Assembly: GCF_001010415.1 (NCBI RefSeq)
Contig: NZ_JPLE01000017.1
Coordinates: 67,176 to 131,175 of the forward strand
Direction: 5' to 3'
Source: Xanthomonas pisi DSM 18956
Lineage (GTDB): Bacteria > Pseudomonadota > Gammaproteobacteria > Xanthomonadales > Xanthomonadaceae
Length of the DNA stretch: 64,000 bases
The position numbers and the translations under genes are program-made. A model generated the notes under the pieces. That model did no database searches. It was given only the letters and a program-made list of their open reading frames with translations, and was not told the DNA's origin. Position 1 is the stretch's first letter; each line of letters starts with the position of its first letter. Positions 16,687 through 26,319 of this stretch are shown piece after piece.

Positions 16687-18336
16687 ATGTCGGAAGCGGG
16701 AATCGGCGCGCAAGCGTCAGAGACGGTCGAGCGCGACGTCATGGAATACGACGTCGTCACCGTCGGCGCCGGTCCGGCCGGGCTGTCGTTCGCGATCCGC
16801 CTCAAGCAGCTCAACCCCGAGTTGAGTGTGTGCGTGATCGAAAAATCCAGCACCATCGGCGCGCATATCCTCTCCGGCGCGGTGATCGAGCCTGGCCCGC
16901 TGGACGCCTTGCTGCCCGGCTGGCGCGACAACCCGCCGCCGATCTGCGTGGCCGCCACCGACGACGAGTTCTGGTTCCTCGGCAAGGACAGCGCGCGCAA
17001 GTTTCCGGTGGTGCCGCCAGGCATGCGCAACCACGGCAACTTCATCGTCAGCCTGGGCGCGATGTGCGCCTGGCTCGCGCCGCAGGCCGAAGCGCTGGGC
17101 GTGGAAATCTACCCGGGCTTTGCCGCCGCCGAGACGCTGCATGACGACAGCGGCCAGGTGATTGGCGTGCGCATCGGCGACATGGGGGTGGCCAAGGATG
17201 GCTCGCACAAGCCCGGCTATACGGCCGGCATCGATATCCGCGCCAAGGTCACCGTGCTGGCCGAAGGCGCGCGCGGGCATCTGACCAAGCGCCTGCTCAC
17301 GCGCTTCGACCTCACCGCAGACAGCGACCCGCAGGGCTATTCGATTGGCATCAAGGAATTGTGGCAGGTGCCCGAAGGCCGCGTCACGCCCGGCAAGATC
17401 GTGCACACCATCGGCTGGCCCGCCGACAATCGCACCTACGGCGGCAGCTTTCTGTATCACCTGGACAACAACCAGGTCGCCCTCGGCTACGTCAGCGGAC
17501 TGGACTACAGCGACCCGAGGTACCAGCCGTGGGAAGCCTTCCAGCAATGGAAAAACCACACGCTGATCAAGTCGCTGCTGGAAGGCGGCAGCATCCTGTC
17601 GGCCGGCGCGCGCGCCATCGTCACCGGCGGCTGGCAGTCGCTGCCGAAGGTCGAAATGCCAGGCGCCCTGTTGATCGGCGACACCGCCGGCCTGCTCAAC
17701 GTGCCCAAGATCAAGGGCACCCACCAGGCGATCCGCAGCGGCATGCTGGCCGCCGAACACCTGGTGCACTCACAGCTGGCCCCGCAGGGTTTCGACGCAA
17801 AGCTGCGCGCCTCCGATGCGATGGCCGAACTGAAGGAAGTGCGCAACATCAAACCCGGCTTCAAGAAAGGCCTGTGGTTCGGCCTGCTCAATGCCGCCTG
17901 GGAAACCGCGCTCAAGGGCGCCTCGCCGTGGACGTTGAAGAACAAGGCGGACTGGTCGGCGCTGCACAAGCTCGGCGACTACGAACAACCCAAACGCGAC
18001 TACGGCACGCGCGCGCTGGCACCGCGCGACCGCCTGCAGGCGGTGTATTTCGCTGCCACCGAGCATGACGAAGACCAGCCCGTGCACCTGAAGGTGCTCG
18101 ACACCGACATCTGCGCCACCCGCTGCGTGCAGGAATACGACAACCCCTGCACCCGCTTCTGCCCCGCCAACGTCTACGAAATGGTCGCAGACACCAACAG
18201 CCCCTCCGGCAAGCGCCTGCAGATCAACGCCGCCAACTGCGTGCACTGCAAGACCTGCGACATCAAGGACCCCTACGAGATCATCACCTGGGTCACACCG
18301 GAGGGTGGTTCGGGGCCGAACTACCAGAACCTGTGA
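16687..18336 (+). CDS. Electron transfer flavoprotein-ubiquinone oxidoreductase
   Basis: Membrane-associated iron-sulfur flavoprotein of 549 residues that passes electrons from reduced ETF to ubiquinone, connecting acyl-CoA and amino-acid dehydrogenases to the respiratory chain. An N-terminal FAD-binding GxGxxG motif lies in VVTVGAGPAGLSFAIRL. The C-terminal ferredoxin-like region has the expected four cysteines for one 4Fe-4S cluster in CATRCVQEYDNPCTRFCPA and NCVHCKTCDIKDP. Full length compared with the family. The ATG at 16687 follows GGAG closely. The redox partner ETF is encoded by etfBA at 28548-30238, so the two halves of the pathway flank the sugar-precursor genes. Its stop overlaps the start of the glycan gene that follows. 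Confidence 0.95.
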   Translation: MSEAGIGAQASETVERDVMEYDVVTVGAGPAGLSFAIRLKQLNPELSVCVIEKSSTIGAHILSGAVIEPGPLDALLPGWRDNPPPICVAATDDEFWFLGKDSARKFPVVPPGMRNHGNFIVSLGAMCAWLAPQAEALGVEIYPGFAAAETLHDDSGQVIGVRIGDMGVAKDGSHKPGYTAGIDIRAKVTVLAEGARGHLTKRLLTRFDLTADSDPQGYSIGIKELWQVPEGRVTPGKIVHTIGWPADNRTYGGSFLYHLDNNQVALGYVSGLDYSDPRYQPWEAFQQWKNHTLIKSLLEGGSILSAGARAIVTGGWQSLPKVEMPGALLIGDTAGLLNVPKIKGTHQAIRSGMLAAEHLVHSQLAPQGFDAKLRASDAMAELKEVRNIKPGFKKGLWFGLLNAAWETALKGASPWTLKNKADWSALHKLGDYEQPKRDYGTRALAPRDRLQAVYFAATEHDEDQPVHLKVLDTDICATRCVQEYDNPCTRFCPANVYEMVADTNSPSGKRLQINAANCVHCKTCDIKDPYEIITWVTPEGGSGPNYQNL

Positions 18337-20420
18337 CTGCATCTGGTCGCTCCGTGGGCTCACGCGCGCGCGCGCAATTATTCGGGCTGCTGCGCGCTGC
18401 GTTTCGTGCATTGCCGCTGAGCGAAGCAACGCGTGACCGTTGGCGCATGTGGTTTCTGGACAGACATTCTGGGTGGGTGCCGGAGCCTGAGCGAGGATGC
18501 GCAGGCTACGATGCCTCGCGACGCGCCGTCATCCGTGGCGATGAAGCTGCGATCGGCCACGTTGGGTATCGCCCAGCCACCTTGCCTGCGACGCTTCCAG
18601 CCACTCTGGTTGCGTTCTATTTGCCGCAATTTCATCCCATCCCGGAAAACGATGCCTGGTGGGGCAAAGGATTCACGGAGTGGCGCAACGTCACCCGTGC
18701 CCTCCCGCAGTTCGAGGGTCACCTGCAACCCAGGCTGCCCGCCGACCTGGGCTTTTACGACCTCCGAAATCCTCAGATCCTGCGTGAGCAAGCGCGGCTG
18801 GCGCAGGAATACGGCCTGGGTGCGTTTTGCTTTTATTTCTACTGGTTCGCCGGCAAGACTCTGCTGGAAATGCCGATTCGCCAGTGGCACGAAGATGACT
18901 CGATCACGCTGCCTTTTTGCCTTTGCTGGGCCAACGAGAAGTGGGCACGCCGCTGGGACGGGCGCGGCGACGATATCCTGATCGATCAGGCGCACGATGC
19001 CGACGACGATCTTGCTTTCATCGCACATGTCGCGTCCTACATGCGCAACCCGAAGTACCTGCGTGTGGATGGGCGTCCACTCTTGCTCGTCTACCGCCCC
19101 CATCTGCTACCCGAGCCAGCGCAGACGGCAGCGCGCTGGCGCGCCTGGTGTCGTGACAACGGCATCGGCGACATCCATCTTGCCTACGTGCAGGGGTTCG
19201 AACGCCCCGATCCACGCGATATCGGCTTTGATGCCGCCGTCGAATTTCCACCGAACATGAGTACCCCCCCGTCGGTCGTCGCCAAGCAGCGCCTGATAAA
19301 TCTCGACTTCAACGGCGAAGTACTGGATTGGCGAGAGCTGGCGCGTGACATGGAACAGCGCCCGTTGCGCGACTACACGCTCTATCCCGGCGTCAATCCG
19401 GGCTGGGACAATGAGCCGCGTCGCTCGGGAAAGGGACGCGTCTTTCTGCACGCATCGCCTCGTCGATATCGCGACTGGTTGTCGCACACCGTACAGCACC
19501 GCCTCGCCGACGCCCCGCCAGTGCATCGCATGGTCTTTATCAACGCCTGGAACGAGTGGGCAGAAGGCGCGGTGCTCGAACCCGATACGCGTCTCGGGCA
19601 TGCCTGGCTGGAGGCTACACGGCAGGCCCTGCTGACTTCGACCGGATGTACTGCAACGCCCTGCAAACATAAATTTTGCGTTGTCCTGCATGCCTGGTAT
19701 CTGGACGTTCTGGACGAAACGCTCGATGCAATCGTTCGACTGGGTATGCCGCTGCGACTTGTGATCACCACCGAGACCACGCTGGTCAAGCAGGTTCGTC
19801 AGCGCGTGGCGCAACGTGAGCTGCACGCCGAGGTGGAAGGCTTCGAGAACCGCGGCCGCGACGTTCTTCCCTTTCTGCATGTCGCCAATCGACTGCTCGA
19901 CGAAGGCGAACAACTGTTAGTCAAACTTCACACAAAAAAATCGACTCACCGCAACGACGGCGACGCCTGGCGACGTGAAATGCTTGCAGCGCTGTTAGCG
20001 CAACGCCACGTCGACGCAATTGTGGATGCGTTTGCCGCCGATCCGTTGCTCGGGCTCGTCGCGCCGGCAGAACATGTGTTGCCGGTCGCCGACTTTGTCG
20101 GGGCCAATGCCGACACCCTGGATTACCTGGCCGTTCGCACTGGCAGCGCCGCAGTTGCAGAACAGAGCCAGTTTGCGTCGGGCAGCATGTTCTGGGCCCG
20201 ACTCGGGGCGCTGCGTCCTTTGCTCGACGCGCACCTGCAGCCGAGCGAATTCGAGAGCGAGCAAGGCCAGATTGACGGAACCCTGGCACATGCGATCGAA
20301 CGATTTGTCGGCGTTACGGTGACCCAGTCCGGACACCGGCTCACAACGATCGAACAGGTTCTGGGAGTGAGCAAACCTCTCTCGGCAACGCCTTATCGCT
20401 ACGCCCGCAGGGCGCCATAA
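18333..20420 (+). CDS. WbsX/GH99-like and RgpF-like glycan biosynthesis protein
   Basis: Two-domain protein of 695 residues. Residues about 90-430 match the WbsX-type domain found in O-antigen loci, with the hallmark AFYLPQFHPIPENDAWWGKG, FTEWRNVTRALPQFEGH, FCLCWANEKWARRWDG and VFINAWNEWAEGA; the fold is related to glycoside hydrolase family 99. Residues about 440-690 resemble the rhamnan-synthesis F (RgpF) family, with GFENRGRDVLPFL and LVKLHTKKSTHRNDG. The likely role is building or trimming a rhamnose-containing surface polysaccharide, but neither activity is proven by sequence. The GTG start at 18333 overlaps the preceding stop (GTGA). The N-terminal LLRAAFRALPLSEATRDRW is typical of such glycan proteins and supports that start. 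Base composition is a little more A+T-rich than in its neighbours. Confidence 0.82.
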   Translation: MTASGRSVGSRARAQLFGLLRAAFRALPLSEATRDRWRMWFLDRHSGWVPEPERGCAGYDASRRAVIRGDEAAIGHVGYRPATLPATLPATLVAFYLPQFHPIPENDAWWGKGFTEWRNVTRALPQFEGHLQPRLPADLGFYDLRNPQILREQARLAQEYGLGAFCFYFYWFAGKTLLEMPIRQWHEDDSITLPFCLCWANEKWARRWDGRGDDILIDQAHDADDDLAFIAHVASYMRNPKYLRVDGRPLLLVYRPHLLPEPAQTAARWRAWCRDNGIGDIHLAYVQGFERPDPRDIGFDAAVEFPPNMSTPPSVVAKQRLINLDFNGEVLDWRELARDMEQRPLRDYTLYPGVNPGWDNEPRRSGKGRVFLHASPRRYRDWLSHTVQHRLADAPPVHRMVFINAWNEWAEGAVLEPDTRLGHAWLEATRQALLTSTGCTATPCKHKFCVVLHAWYLDVLDETLDAIVRLGMPLRLVITTETTLVKQVRQRVAQRELHAEVEGFENRGRDVLPFLHVANRLLDEGEQLLVKLHTKKSTHRNDGDAWRREMLAALLAQRHVDAIVDAFAADPLLGLVAPAEHVLPVADFVGANADTLDYLAVRTGSAAVAEQSQFASGSMFWARLGALRPLLDAHLQPSEFESEQGQIDGTLAHAIERFVGVTVTQSGHRLTTIEQVLGVSKPLSATPYRYARRAP

Positions 20421-20452
20421 AGGCGCTCTGCGGACAATGACATCGGCCTCGC

Positions 20453-21088
20453 CTATCGCTGCGCGGTGAAACCCACGCCGGTCTTGGCGCGCAACTCCTC
20501 CAGCCCCACCCCGTCGGCCGCTTCCACCAGGACCAGCCCATCGGCAGTGACATCGAACACGGCCAGGTCGGTGATGATGCGGTCGACCACGCCCACCCCG
20601 GTCAATGGCAGGTCGCACTCAGGCAGGATCTTGTGGCTGCCGTCCTTGGCAACGTGTTCCATCAGCACCACCACGCGCTTGACGCCGGCCACCAGGTCCA
20701 TCGCCCCGCCCATGCCCTTGACCATCTTGCCGGGCACCATCCAGTTGGCCAGATCGCCGCGGTCGGTGACCTGCATCGCACCGAGGATCGCCAGGTCGAT
20801 GTGGCCGCCACGAATCATCGCGAACGAGTCGTGGCTGCCGAAGTAACTGGCACCGGCGCGCGCGGTCACGGTCTGCTTGCCGGCATTGATCAGGTCGGCG
20901 TCCACTTCGTCTTCGGCAGGAAACGGGCCGATGCCGAGCAGGCCATTTTCCGATTGCAGCCACACGTCCACGCCGTCGGGGATGTGATTGGCCACCAGCG
21001 TCGGCAGGCCGATCCCCAGGTTGACGTAAGCGCCGTCGGTCAATTCGCGTGCCGCGCGTGCGGCCATCTGATCTCGGGTCCAGGCCAT
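20453..21088 (-). CDS. lpsJ: 3-oxoacid CoA-transferase subunit B (LpsJ-like)
   Basis: Subunit of 211 residues carrying the catalytic glutamate of a succinyl-CoA:3-ketoacid CoA-transferase, in the [10 protein letters not shown] motif (Glu about residue 51). [13 protein letters not shown] at the N-terminus and [23 protein letters not shown] later in the chain are also typical. With subunit A it moves CoA between succinyl-CoA and an acetoacetate-type acid, allowing ketone-body use. The name lpsJ comes from the Xanthomonas xanA region, where this gene pair was described next to polysaccharide genes. A direct role in lipopolysaccharide synthesis is doubtful. The ATG at 21088 overlaps the subunit A stop (ATGA). 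Confidence 0.92.
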   Translation of the reverse strand: MAWTRDQMAARAARELTDGAYVNLGIGLPTLVANHIPDGVDVWLQSENGLLGIGPFPAEDEVDADLINAGKQTVTARAGASYFGSHDSFAMIRGGHIDLAILGAMQVTDRGDLANWMVPGKMVKGMGGAMDLVAGVKRVVVLMEHVAKDGSHKILPECDLPLTGVGVVDRIITDLAVFDVTADGLVLVEAADGVGLEELRAKTGVGFTAQR

Positions 21089-21819
21089 CAGTGCTGTCCT
21101 TCGCGCACGGTGCGCTGTTCGATGCGTTTTTCCGGTGCGGTGTTGAGCACCAGCCGGTCGACGTAGATGCCAGGCAGATGCACCTGGTCCGGGTCGATCG
21201 TGCCCAGCTCCACGAGTTCCTCGACCTCGGCAATGCAGACGCGGCCGGCCATGGCGCAGGCCGGGTTGAAATTGCGCGCGGTCTTGCGAAAGACCAGGTT
21301 GCCGGCGGTATCGGCGCGCCATGCCTTGACCAGCGCGACATCGGCATGCAGCGCCGTTTCCAGCACATAGTGCTTGCCGTCGAATTGCCGGGTTTCCTTG
21401 CCCTCGGCCACGATGGTGCCGTAGCCGGTAGCGGTATAGAACGCGGGAATTCCCGCACCGCCCGCACGCAGGCGCTCGGCCAGGGTGCCCTGCGGATTGA
21501 ATTCCAGCTCGAGCTCGCCAGCCAGATATTGGCGCTCGAATTCCTTGTTTTCGCCCACGTAGGACGAAATCATCTTGCGGATCTGCCGGGTGGCCAGGAG
21601 TTGGCCAAGCCCGAATCCATCGACGCCGGCGTTGTTGGAAATCACCGTCAATCCGCCGACCCCGCTGTCGCGCACGGCGGCGATCAGGGCCTCGGGAATC
21701 CCGCACAAACCAAAGCCGCCCACCGCCAGCGTCTGGCCATCGGCCAGCACGCCATCCAGCGCTGCAGCTGCGTCGGCATAGCGTTTACCGCCGGCCTTCC
21801 CCTCTCCATCGTTGCGCAT
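21088..21819 (-). CDS. lpsI: 3-oxoacid CoA-transferase subunit A (LpsI-like)
   Basis: Subunit of 243 residues of the same CoA transferase. The family core [18 protein letters not shown] includes the glycine-rich oxyanion segment, followed by [19 protein letters not shown] and [24 protein letters not shown]. The ATG at 21819 is chosen because GAGGGCGG lies five bases upstream and the length then matches the family. An ATG at 21852 would add eleven residues. It is the first gene of a two-gene operon with lpsJ and is divergent from xanA, with about 130 bases between the starts. Confidence 0.9.
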   Translation of the reverse strand: MRNDGEGKAGGKRYADAAAALDGVLADGQTLAVGGFGLCGIPEALIAAVRDSGVGGLTVISNNAGVDGFGLGQLLATRQIRKMISSYVGENKEFERQYLAGELELEFNPQGTLAERLRAGGAGIPAFYTATGYGTIVAEGKETRQFDGKHYVLETALHADVALVKAWRADTAGNLVFRKTARNFNPACAMAGRVCIAEVEELVELGTIDPDQVHLPGIYVDRLVLNTAPEKRIEQRTVREGQH

Positions 21820-21952
21820 CACCGCCCTCGCCTCGCTGATGTAAAGGCCCATTCTATCCGCTGACTGTTCCCTGTCCCCGGTCGCAATTCCGCCACACCC
21901 AAGACACGGCGCACCCGCTAAACTCGGGTGTCCCCCACCTCAGGAATTGCCC

Positions 21953-23299
21953 ATGACGCTACCCGCCTTCAAGGCCTACGACATTCGCGGCCGCGTGCCG
22001 GATGAACTCAACGAGGACTTGGCCCGCCGGATCGGCGTGGCACTGGCGGCGCAGCTGGATCAAGGGCCCGTGGTCCTGGGCCACGACGTGCGCCTGGCCA
22101 GCCCGGCCTTGCAGGACGCGCTGTCGGCAGGCCTGCGTGCCAGCGGCCGCGAGGTGATCGACATCGGCCTGTGCGGCACCGAGGAGGTCTATTTCCAGAC
22201 CGATTACCTGAAGGCCGCCGGCGGCGTGATGGTCACCGCCAGCCACAATCCGATGGACTACAACGGCATGAAGCTGGTGCGCGAGCAGGCCCGGCCGATC
22301 AGTTCCGATACCGGCCTGTTCGCGATCCGCGACACGGTTGCTGCCGATACCGCTGCAGCCGGCGAGCCCACCGCAAGCGAGCAGAGCCGCACCGACAAGA
22401 CCGCCTATCTCGAGCACCTGCTCAGCTACGTCGACCGCAGCACGCTCAAGCCGCTCAAGCTGGTCGTCAATGCGGGCAATGGCGGCGCGGGCCTGATCGT
22501 TGACCTGCTTGCACCGCATCTTCCCTTCGAATTCGTGCGCGTGTTCCATGAGCCGGACGGCAACTTCCCCAACGGCATTCCCAATCCGCTGCTACCGGAA
22601 AACCGCGATGCAACCGCCAAGGCGGTCAAGGATCATGGCGCCGACTTCGGCATCGCATGGGATGGCGATTTCGACCGTTGCTTCTTCTTCGATCACACCG
22701 GACGCTTCATCGAAGGCTATTACCTGGTCGGTTTGCTGGCGCAGGCCATTTTGGCCAAGCAGCCCGGCGGCAAGGTCGTGCACGACCCGCGCCTGACCTG
22801 GAACACGGTCGAGCAGGTCGAGGAAGCCGGCGGCATCCCTGTGCTGTGCAAGAGCGGCCACGCTTTCATCAAGGAAAAGATGCGCAGCGAAAACGCCGTG
22901 TATGGCGGCGAGATGAGCGCGCACCACTACTTCCGCGAATTCGCCTACGCCGATTCGGGGATGATCCCGTGGCTGCTGATCGCCGAGCTGGTGTCGCAGT
23001 CCGGTCGTTCGCTGGCCGACCTGGTCGAAGCGCGCATGCAGAAGTTCCCGTGCAGCGGCGAGATCAACTTCAAGGTTGCCGATGCCAAGGCCTCGGTCGC
23101 CCGCGTGATGGAACACTACGCCGACTTGTCGCCCGAGCTGGACTACACCGACGGCATCAGTGCGGATTTCGGCCAGTGGCGCTTCAACCTGCGCAGCTCC
23201 AACACCGAGCCGCTGTTGCGCCTGAACGTGGAAACGCGCGGCGATGCCGCACTGCTGGAAAGCCGCACGCAAGAGATTTCCGACTTGCTGCGCGGTTGA
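21953..23299 (+). CDS. xanA: Phosphohexose mutase (phosphoglucomutase/phosphomannomutase)
   Basis: Enzyme of 448 residues that interconverts the 6- and 1-phosphates of glucose and mannose, feeding UDP-glucose and GDP-mannose for xanthan and lipopolysaccharide. The phosphoserine loop TASHNPMDYNGMK places the catalytic residue at Ser97, and the metal-binding loop DGDFDRCFFF and substrate loop GGEMSAHHYF are present. The C-terminal phosphate-binding RSSNTEPLLRLNVE is also intact. The length equals that of the well-studied Xanthomonas XanA. CAGGAA precedes the ATG at 21953; the in-frame TTG at 21947 is disfavoured. It forms an operon with xanB 49 bases downstream. Confidence 0.97.
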   Translation: MTLPAFKAYDIRGRVPDELNEDLARRIGVALAAQLDQGPVVLGHDVRLASPALQDALSAGLRASGREVIDIGLCGTEEVYFQTDYLKAAGGVMVTASHNPMDYNGMKLVREQARPISSDTGLFAIRDTVAADTAAAGEPTASEQSRTDKTAYLEHLLSYVDRSTLKPLKLVVNAGNGGAGLIVDLLAPHLPFEFVRVFHEPDGNFPNGIPNPLLPENRDATAKAVKDHGADFGIAWDGDFDRCFFFDHTGRFIEGYYLVGLLAQAILAKQPGGKVVHDPRLTWNTVEQVEEAGGIPVLCKSGHAFIKEKMRSENAVYGGEMSAHHYFREFAYADSGMIPWLLIAELVSQSGRSLADLVEARMQKFPCSGEINFKVADAKASVARVMEHYADLSPELDYTDGISADFGQWRFNLRSSNTEPLLRLNVETRGDAALLESRTQEISDLLRG

Positions 23300-23348
23300 T
23301 TGACTCTCCTCTCCCACCCATAGACGCACTTTGGAGTTTCCCCCGCCC

Positions 23349-24752
23349 ATGAGCGACGTCCTACCCATCATTTTGTCCGGCGGTTCCGGCACGCGCCTGT
23401 GGCCGCTGTCGCGCGAATCCTATCCCAAGCAGTTCCTGCCGCTGGTCGGCGACAAGAGCATGCTGCAGGCGACCTGGCTGCGCTCGGCTCCGGTCGCAGG
23501 CCATGCGCCGATCGTGGTTGCCAACGAAGAACATCGCTTCATGGCAGCCGAGCAGTTGCAGCAGCTGGGCGTGAAGCCCTCTGCCATTTTGTTGGAGCCC
23601 AAGGGACGCAATACCGCCCCGGCGATCGCGGTCGCTGCCCTGGAAGCCATGCGCAACGGCGCCGACCCGCTGCTTCTGGTCCTTCCGTCCGATCACGTCA
23701 TTCAGAACGAAGCCGCGTTCCAGGCCGCAGTGACGGCAGCAGCTGGTGCGGCCGAGCAAGGCAAGCTGGTCACCTTCGGCATCAAGCCGACCGCGCCCGA
23801 AACCGGCTACGGCTACATCAAGGCCGGTGCCGGCACTGGCGCCAGCGCCGTCGAGCGTTTCGTCGAGAAGCCCGACCTGGCGACCGCGCAGGGTTACCTG
23901 GCCAGCGGCGAGTACTACTGGAACAGCGGCATGTTCCTGTTCCGTGCCTCGCGTTACCTGGAGGAACTGCGCAAGTTCCACCCGGCCATTGCTGATGCCT
24001 GCCAGAAAGCCTGGGAAAACGGCAAGCGCGATGCCGACTTCACCCGCCTGGACAAGGACGCGTTCGCGGCCAGCCCGTCGGATTCGATCGACTACGCGGT
24101 GATGGAAAAGACCGCCGATGCGGTCGTGGTCCCATTGGATGCCGGCTGGAACGACGTCGGTTCGTGGTCGTCGCTGCTGGATGTGTCCGAGCAGGACGCC
24201 CACGGCAACGCGCATCATGGCGACGTGATCCAGGTCGACTGCCGCAACACCTACGCCTACGGCTCGCGCCTGATCGCCATGGTCGGCCTGGAAGACGTGG
24301 TCGTCGTCGAGACGCCGGACGCCGTGCTGGTCGGTCATCGCGATCGCATCCAGGAGGTCAAGGACGTGGTCGGGCAGATCAAGACGGCTGGCCGTTCCGA
24401 GGCCACCTGGCATCGCAAGGTCTATCGTCCGTGGGGCGCTTACGACTCCATCGACATGGGCCAACGTCACCAGGTCAAGCGCATCACCGTCAAGCCCGGT
24501 GCGGTGCTGAGCCTGCAGATGCACCACCATCGCGCCGAACACTGGATCGTGGTGAGCGGAACCGCCGAAGTCACCCGTGGCGACGAGGTCCTGCTGCTGA
24601 CCGAAAACCAGAGTACCTACATCCCACTGGGCGTGACCCATCGCCTGCGCAATCCGGGCAAGTTGCCGCTGGAGCTGATCGAAGTACAGTCCGGCAGCTA
24701 CCTGGGCGAAGACGACATCGTGCGTTTCGAAGATACCTACGGGCGCGCCTGA
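23349..24752 (+). CDS. xanB: Mannose-6-phosphate isomerase/mannose-1-phosphate guanylyltransferase
   Basis: Bifunctional enzyme of 467 residues of the XanB/AlgA type II family. The N-terminal nucleotidyltransferase domain has the signature [27 protein letters not shown] and the sugar-binding [14 protein letters not shown], and makes GDP-mannose from mannose-1-phosphate. The C-terminal cupin domain (from about residue 355) starts with [12 protein letters not shown] and has the metal-site segment [18 protein letters not shown]. It converts fructose-6-phosphate to mannose-6-phosphate. With xanA this gives the GDP-mannose route for xanthan and O-antigen. An intrinsic terminator follows the stop. 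Confidence 0.97.
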   Translation: MSDVLPIILSGGSGTRLWPLSRESYPKQFLPLVGDKSMLQATWLRSAPVAGHAPIVVANEEHRFMAAEQLQQLGVKPSAILLEPKGRNTAPAIAVAALEAMRNGADPLLLVLPSDHVIQNEAAFQAAVTAAAGAAEQGKLVTFGIKPTAPETGYGYIKAGAGTGASAVERFVEKPDLATAQGYLASGEYYWNSGMFLFRASRYLEELRKFHPAIADACQKAWENGKRDADFTRLDKDAFAASPSDSIDYAVMEKTADAVVVPLDAGWNDVGSWSSLLDVSEQDAHGNAHHGDVIQVDCRNTYAYGSRLIAMVGLEDVVVVETPDAVLVGHRDRIQEVKDVVGQIKTAGRSEATWHRKVYRPWGAYDSIDMGQRHQVKRITVKPGAVLSLQMHHHRAEHWIVVSGTAEVTRGDEVLLLTENQSTYIPLGVTHRLRNPGKLPLELIEVQSGSYLGEDDIVRFEDTYGRA

Positions 24753-24777
24753 TCGGCCGCTTGCGCTATCTGTTCTG

Positions 24778-24814
24778 AACAAAAAACAGCCGGAAATCCC
24801 GGCTGTTTTTTGTT
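24778..24814. terminator. Bidirectional intrinsic terminator after xanB
   Basis: Sixteen-base arms AACAAAAAACAGCCGG (24778-24793) and CCGGCTGTTTTTTGTT (24799-24814) with a five-base loop. The T-run on both strands would end xanAB transcripts from the left and rmlBACD transcripts from the right. Confidence 0.9.
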
Positions 24815-24856
24815 GTGGATCTGATCCGTGGCGTCACCGCGACCCGGGCGCTGCCG

Positions 24857-25765
24857 TCAACGTCTGGCCGCCGTCAACTCGGCAATCACCTGCTGCAAAC
24901 CGGCCTCCCATTGCGGCAACACGATGCCGAAATCGTTCTGCAGCTTGTCGACCGACAACCGCGAGTATGCCGGCCGTTTTGCTGGCGTCGGGTAGTCCGC
25001 TGTGGTGATCGGCACGACACGCGGCGCGCGCGCGAGCAAGCCCGCCGCGACGGCCTGATCGAAGATGGCCTCGGCAAACCCGTGCCAACTGGTCTGGCCC
25101 GCCGCCGTCAGGTGCCAGGTCCCCGACGTGCCGGGACTGTGCTGACGCAGCAACTGCGCGGTGACATCGGCAATCAAGGCAGCAGGCGTTGGTGTACCGA
25201 TCTGGTCGGCCACCACCCGCAGTTCGTCGCGCTCTGCACCCACGCGCAGCATCGTGCGCAGGAAATTGGCGCCATGCGAGGCGTACACCCAGGCAGTGCG
25301 CAAGATCAGATGTTGGGCGCCCGACGCCCGAATCGCCTGCTCGCCGGCAAGCTTGGTTTCGCCATACACACCCAGCGGCGAGGTGTGCGACTCTTCTCGA
25401 TAGGGAGCGGTGCCTTGCCCGTCGAAGACGTAATCGGTGGAGTAATGCACCAATGGCACATCGTGCGCGGCACACCATTGCGCGATGACGCCTGGAGATT
25501 GCGCATTTGCACGCATGGCGCTGTCGCGATCCTGCTCGGCACGGTCCACCGCAGTGTAGGCGGCAGCATTGACCACAGCGGCTGGATGGATGCGGTCCAG
25601 CAAACCTGTCAACGTGCCTGGCGCGTCGAAATCGGCAGTTTCGCAAGCGCTGCCATCAGGCAGTTGACCACTGCGTGTCGTCGCGATTACCGCGCCATCG
25701 GCCGCAAGCGCGCGCAACAATTCGGTGCCGACCTGCCCGTTTGCGCCGAACACCAAAATGGTCAC
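24857..25765 (-). CDS. rmlD: dTDP-4-dehydrorhamnose reductase
   Basis: SDR-type reductase of 302 residues catalysing the last step to dTDP-L-rhamnose with NAD(P)H. The N-terminal ILVFGANGQVGTELL contains the Rossmann glycine motif, HYSTDYVFDG is the family's signature strand, and the catalytic YGETK (YxxxK) follows. The start is the GTG at 25765, which overlaps the rmlC stop (GTGA); no closer ATG fits the conserved N-terminus. It is the last gene of the rmlBACD operon. Rhamnose occurs in Xanthomonas O-antigens, so the product fits the nearby glycan genes. Confidence 0.95.
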   Translation of the reverse strand: MTILVFGANGQVGTELLRALAADGAVIATTRSGQLPDGSACETADFDAPGTLTGLLDRIHPAAVVNAAAYTAVDRAEQDRDSAMRANAQSPGVIAQWCAAHDVPLVHYSTDYVFDGQGTAPYREESHTSPLGVYGETKLAGEQAIRASGAQHLILRTAWVYASHGANFLRTMLRVGAERDELRVVADQIGTPTPAALIADVTAQLLRQHSPGTSGTWHLTAAGQTSWHGFAEAIFDQAVAAGLLARAPRVVPITTADYPTPAKRPAYSRLSVDKLQNDFGIVLPQWEAGLQQVIAELTAARR

Positions 25766-26319
25766 GGCGAAAACACCGGCAGGCGCTCGACCGGCACATC
25801 GGACAGGAACGGCGCAGCTGCGTCCTTGGCGGAAAGCACCGGGTCGCTGATCGGCCAGTCGATCCCGATCGCTGCATCGTCCCAACGCACGCCTGCATCG
25901 GCTTCCTTGACGTAGACGTCAGTGCACAGGTAACTGAAGACCGCACGCTCTGACAGCACCGCAAAACCGTGCGCAAAGCCTTCCGGAATCCAGAATTGCT
26001 TTTTGTTTTCTGCGCTCAATATCACTGCCTCCCACTGGCCAAAGGTGGGCGAGCCATGACGTACGTCAACGGCCACGTCGTAAACCTCCCCTTCGAGCAC
26101 GCTGACCAGCTTGCCCTGCGGCCGCGGCCACTGGTAGTGCAAGCCGCGCAGCACGCCTTTGGCCGAAGTCGACACGTTGCTTTGCACGAACCGCGTCGGC
26201 AAACCCTGTTGGCCAAAACGTTCCGCGTTCCAGGTCTCGAAAAAATAGCCGCGCTCATCGCCAAACACCGCCGGCTCGATCACCACGCAGCCAGACAGCT
26301 TGGTTTCAATCACTTTCAT
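25762..26319 (-). CDS. rmlC: dTDP-4-dehydrorhamnose 3,5-epimerase
   Basis: Cupin-fold epimerase of 185 residues acting on dTDP-4-dehydro-6-deoxy-glucose. Characteristic segments are [18 protein letters not shown] at the N-terminus, [19 protein letters not shown] with the catalytic His region, and [19 protein letters not shown] with the conserved substrate-binding strand. Its ATG overlaps the rmlA stop by four bases and its stop overlaps the rmlD start, so the three genes are translationally coupled. The length is normal for the family. Confidence 0.96.
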   Translation of the reverse strand: MKVIETKLSGCVVIEPAVFGDERGYFFETWNAERFGQQGLPTRFVQSNVSTSAKGVLRGLHYQWPRPQGKLVSVLEGEVYDVAVDVRHGSPTFGQWEAVILSAENKKQFWIPEGFAHGFAVLSERAVFSYLCTDVYVKEADAGVRWDDAAIGIDWPISDPVLSAKDAAAPFLSDVPVERLPVFSP

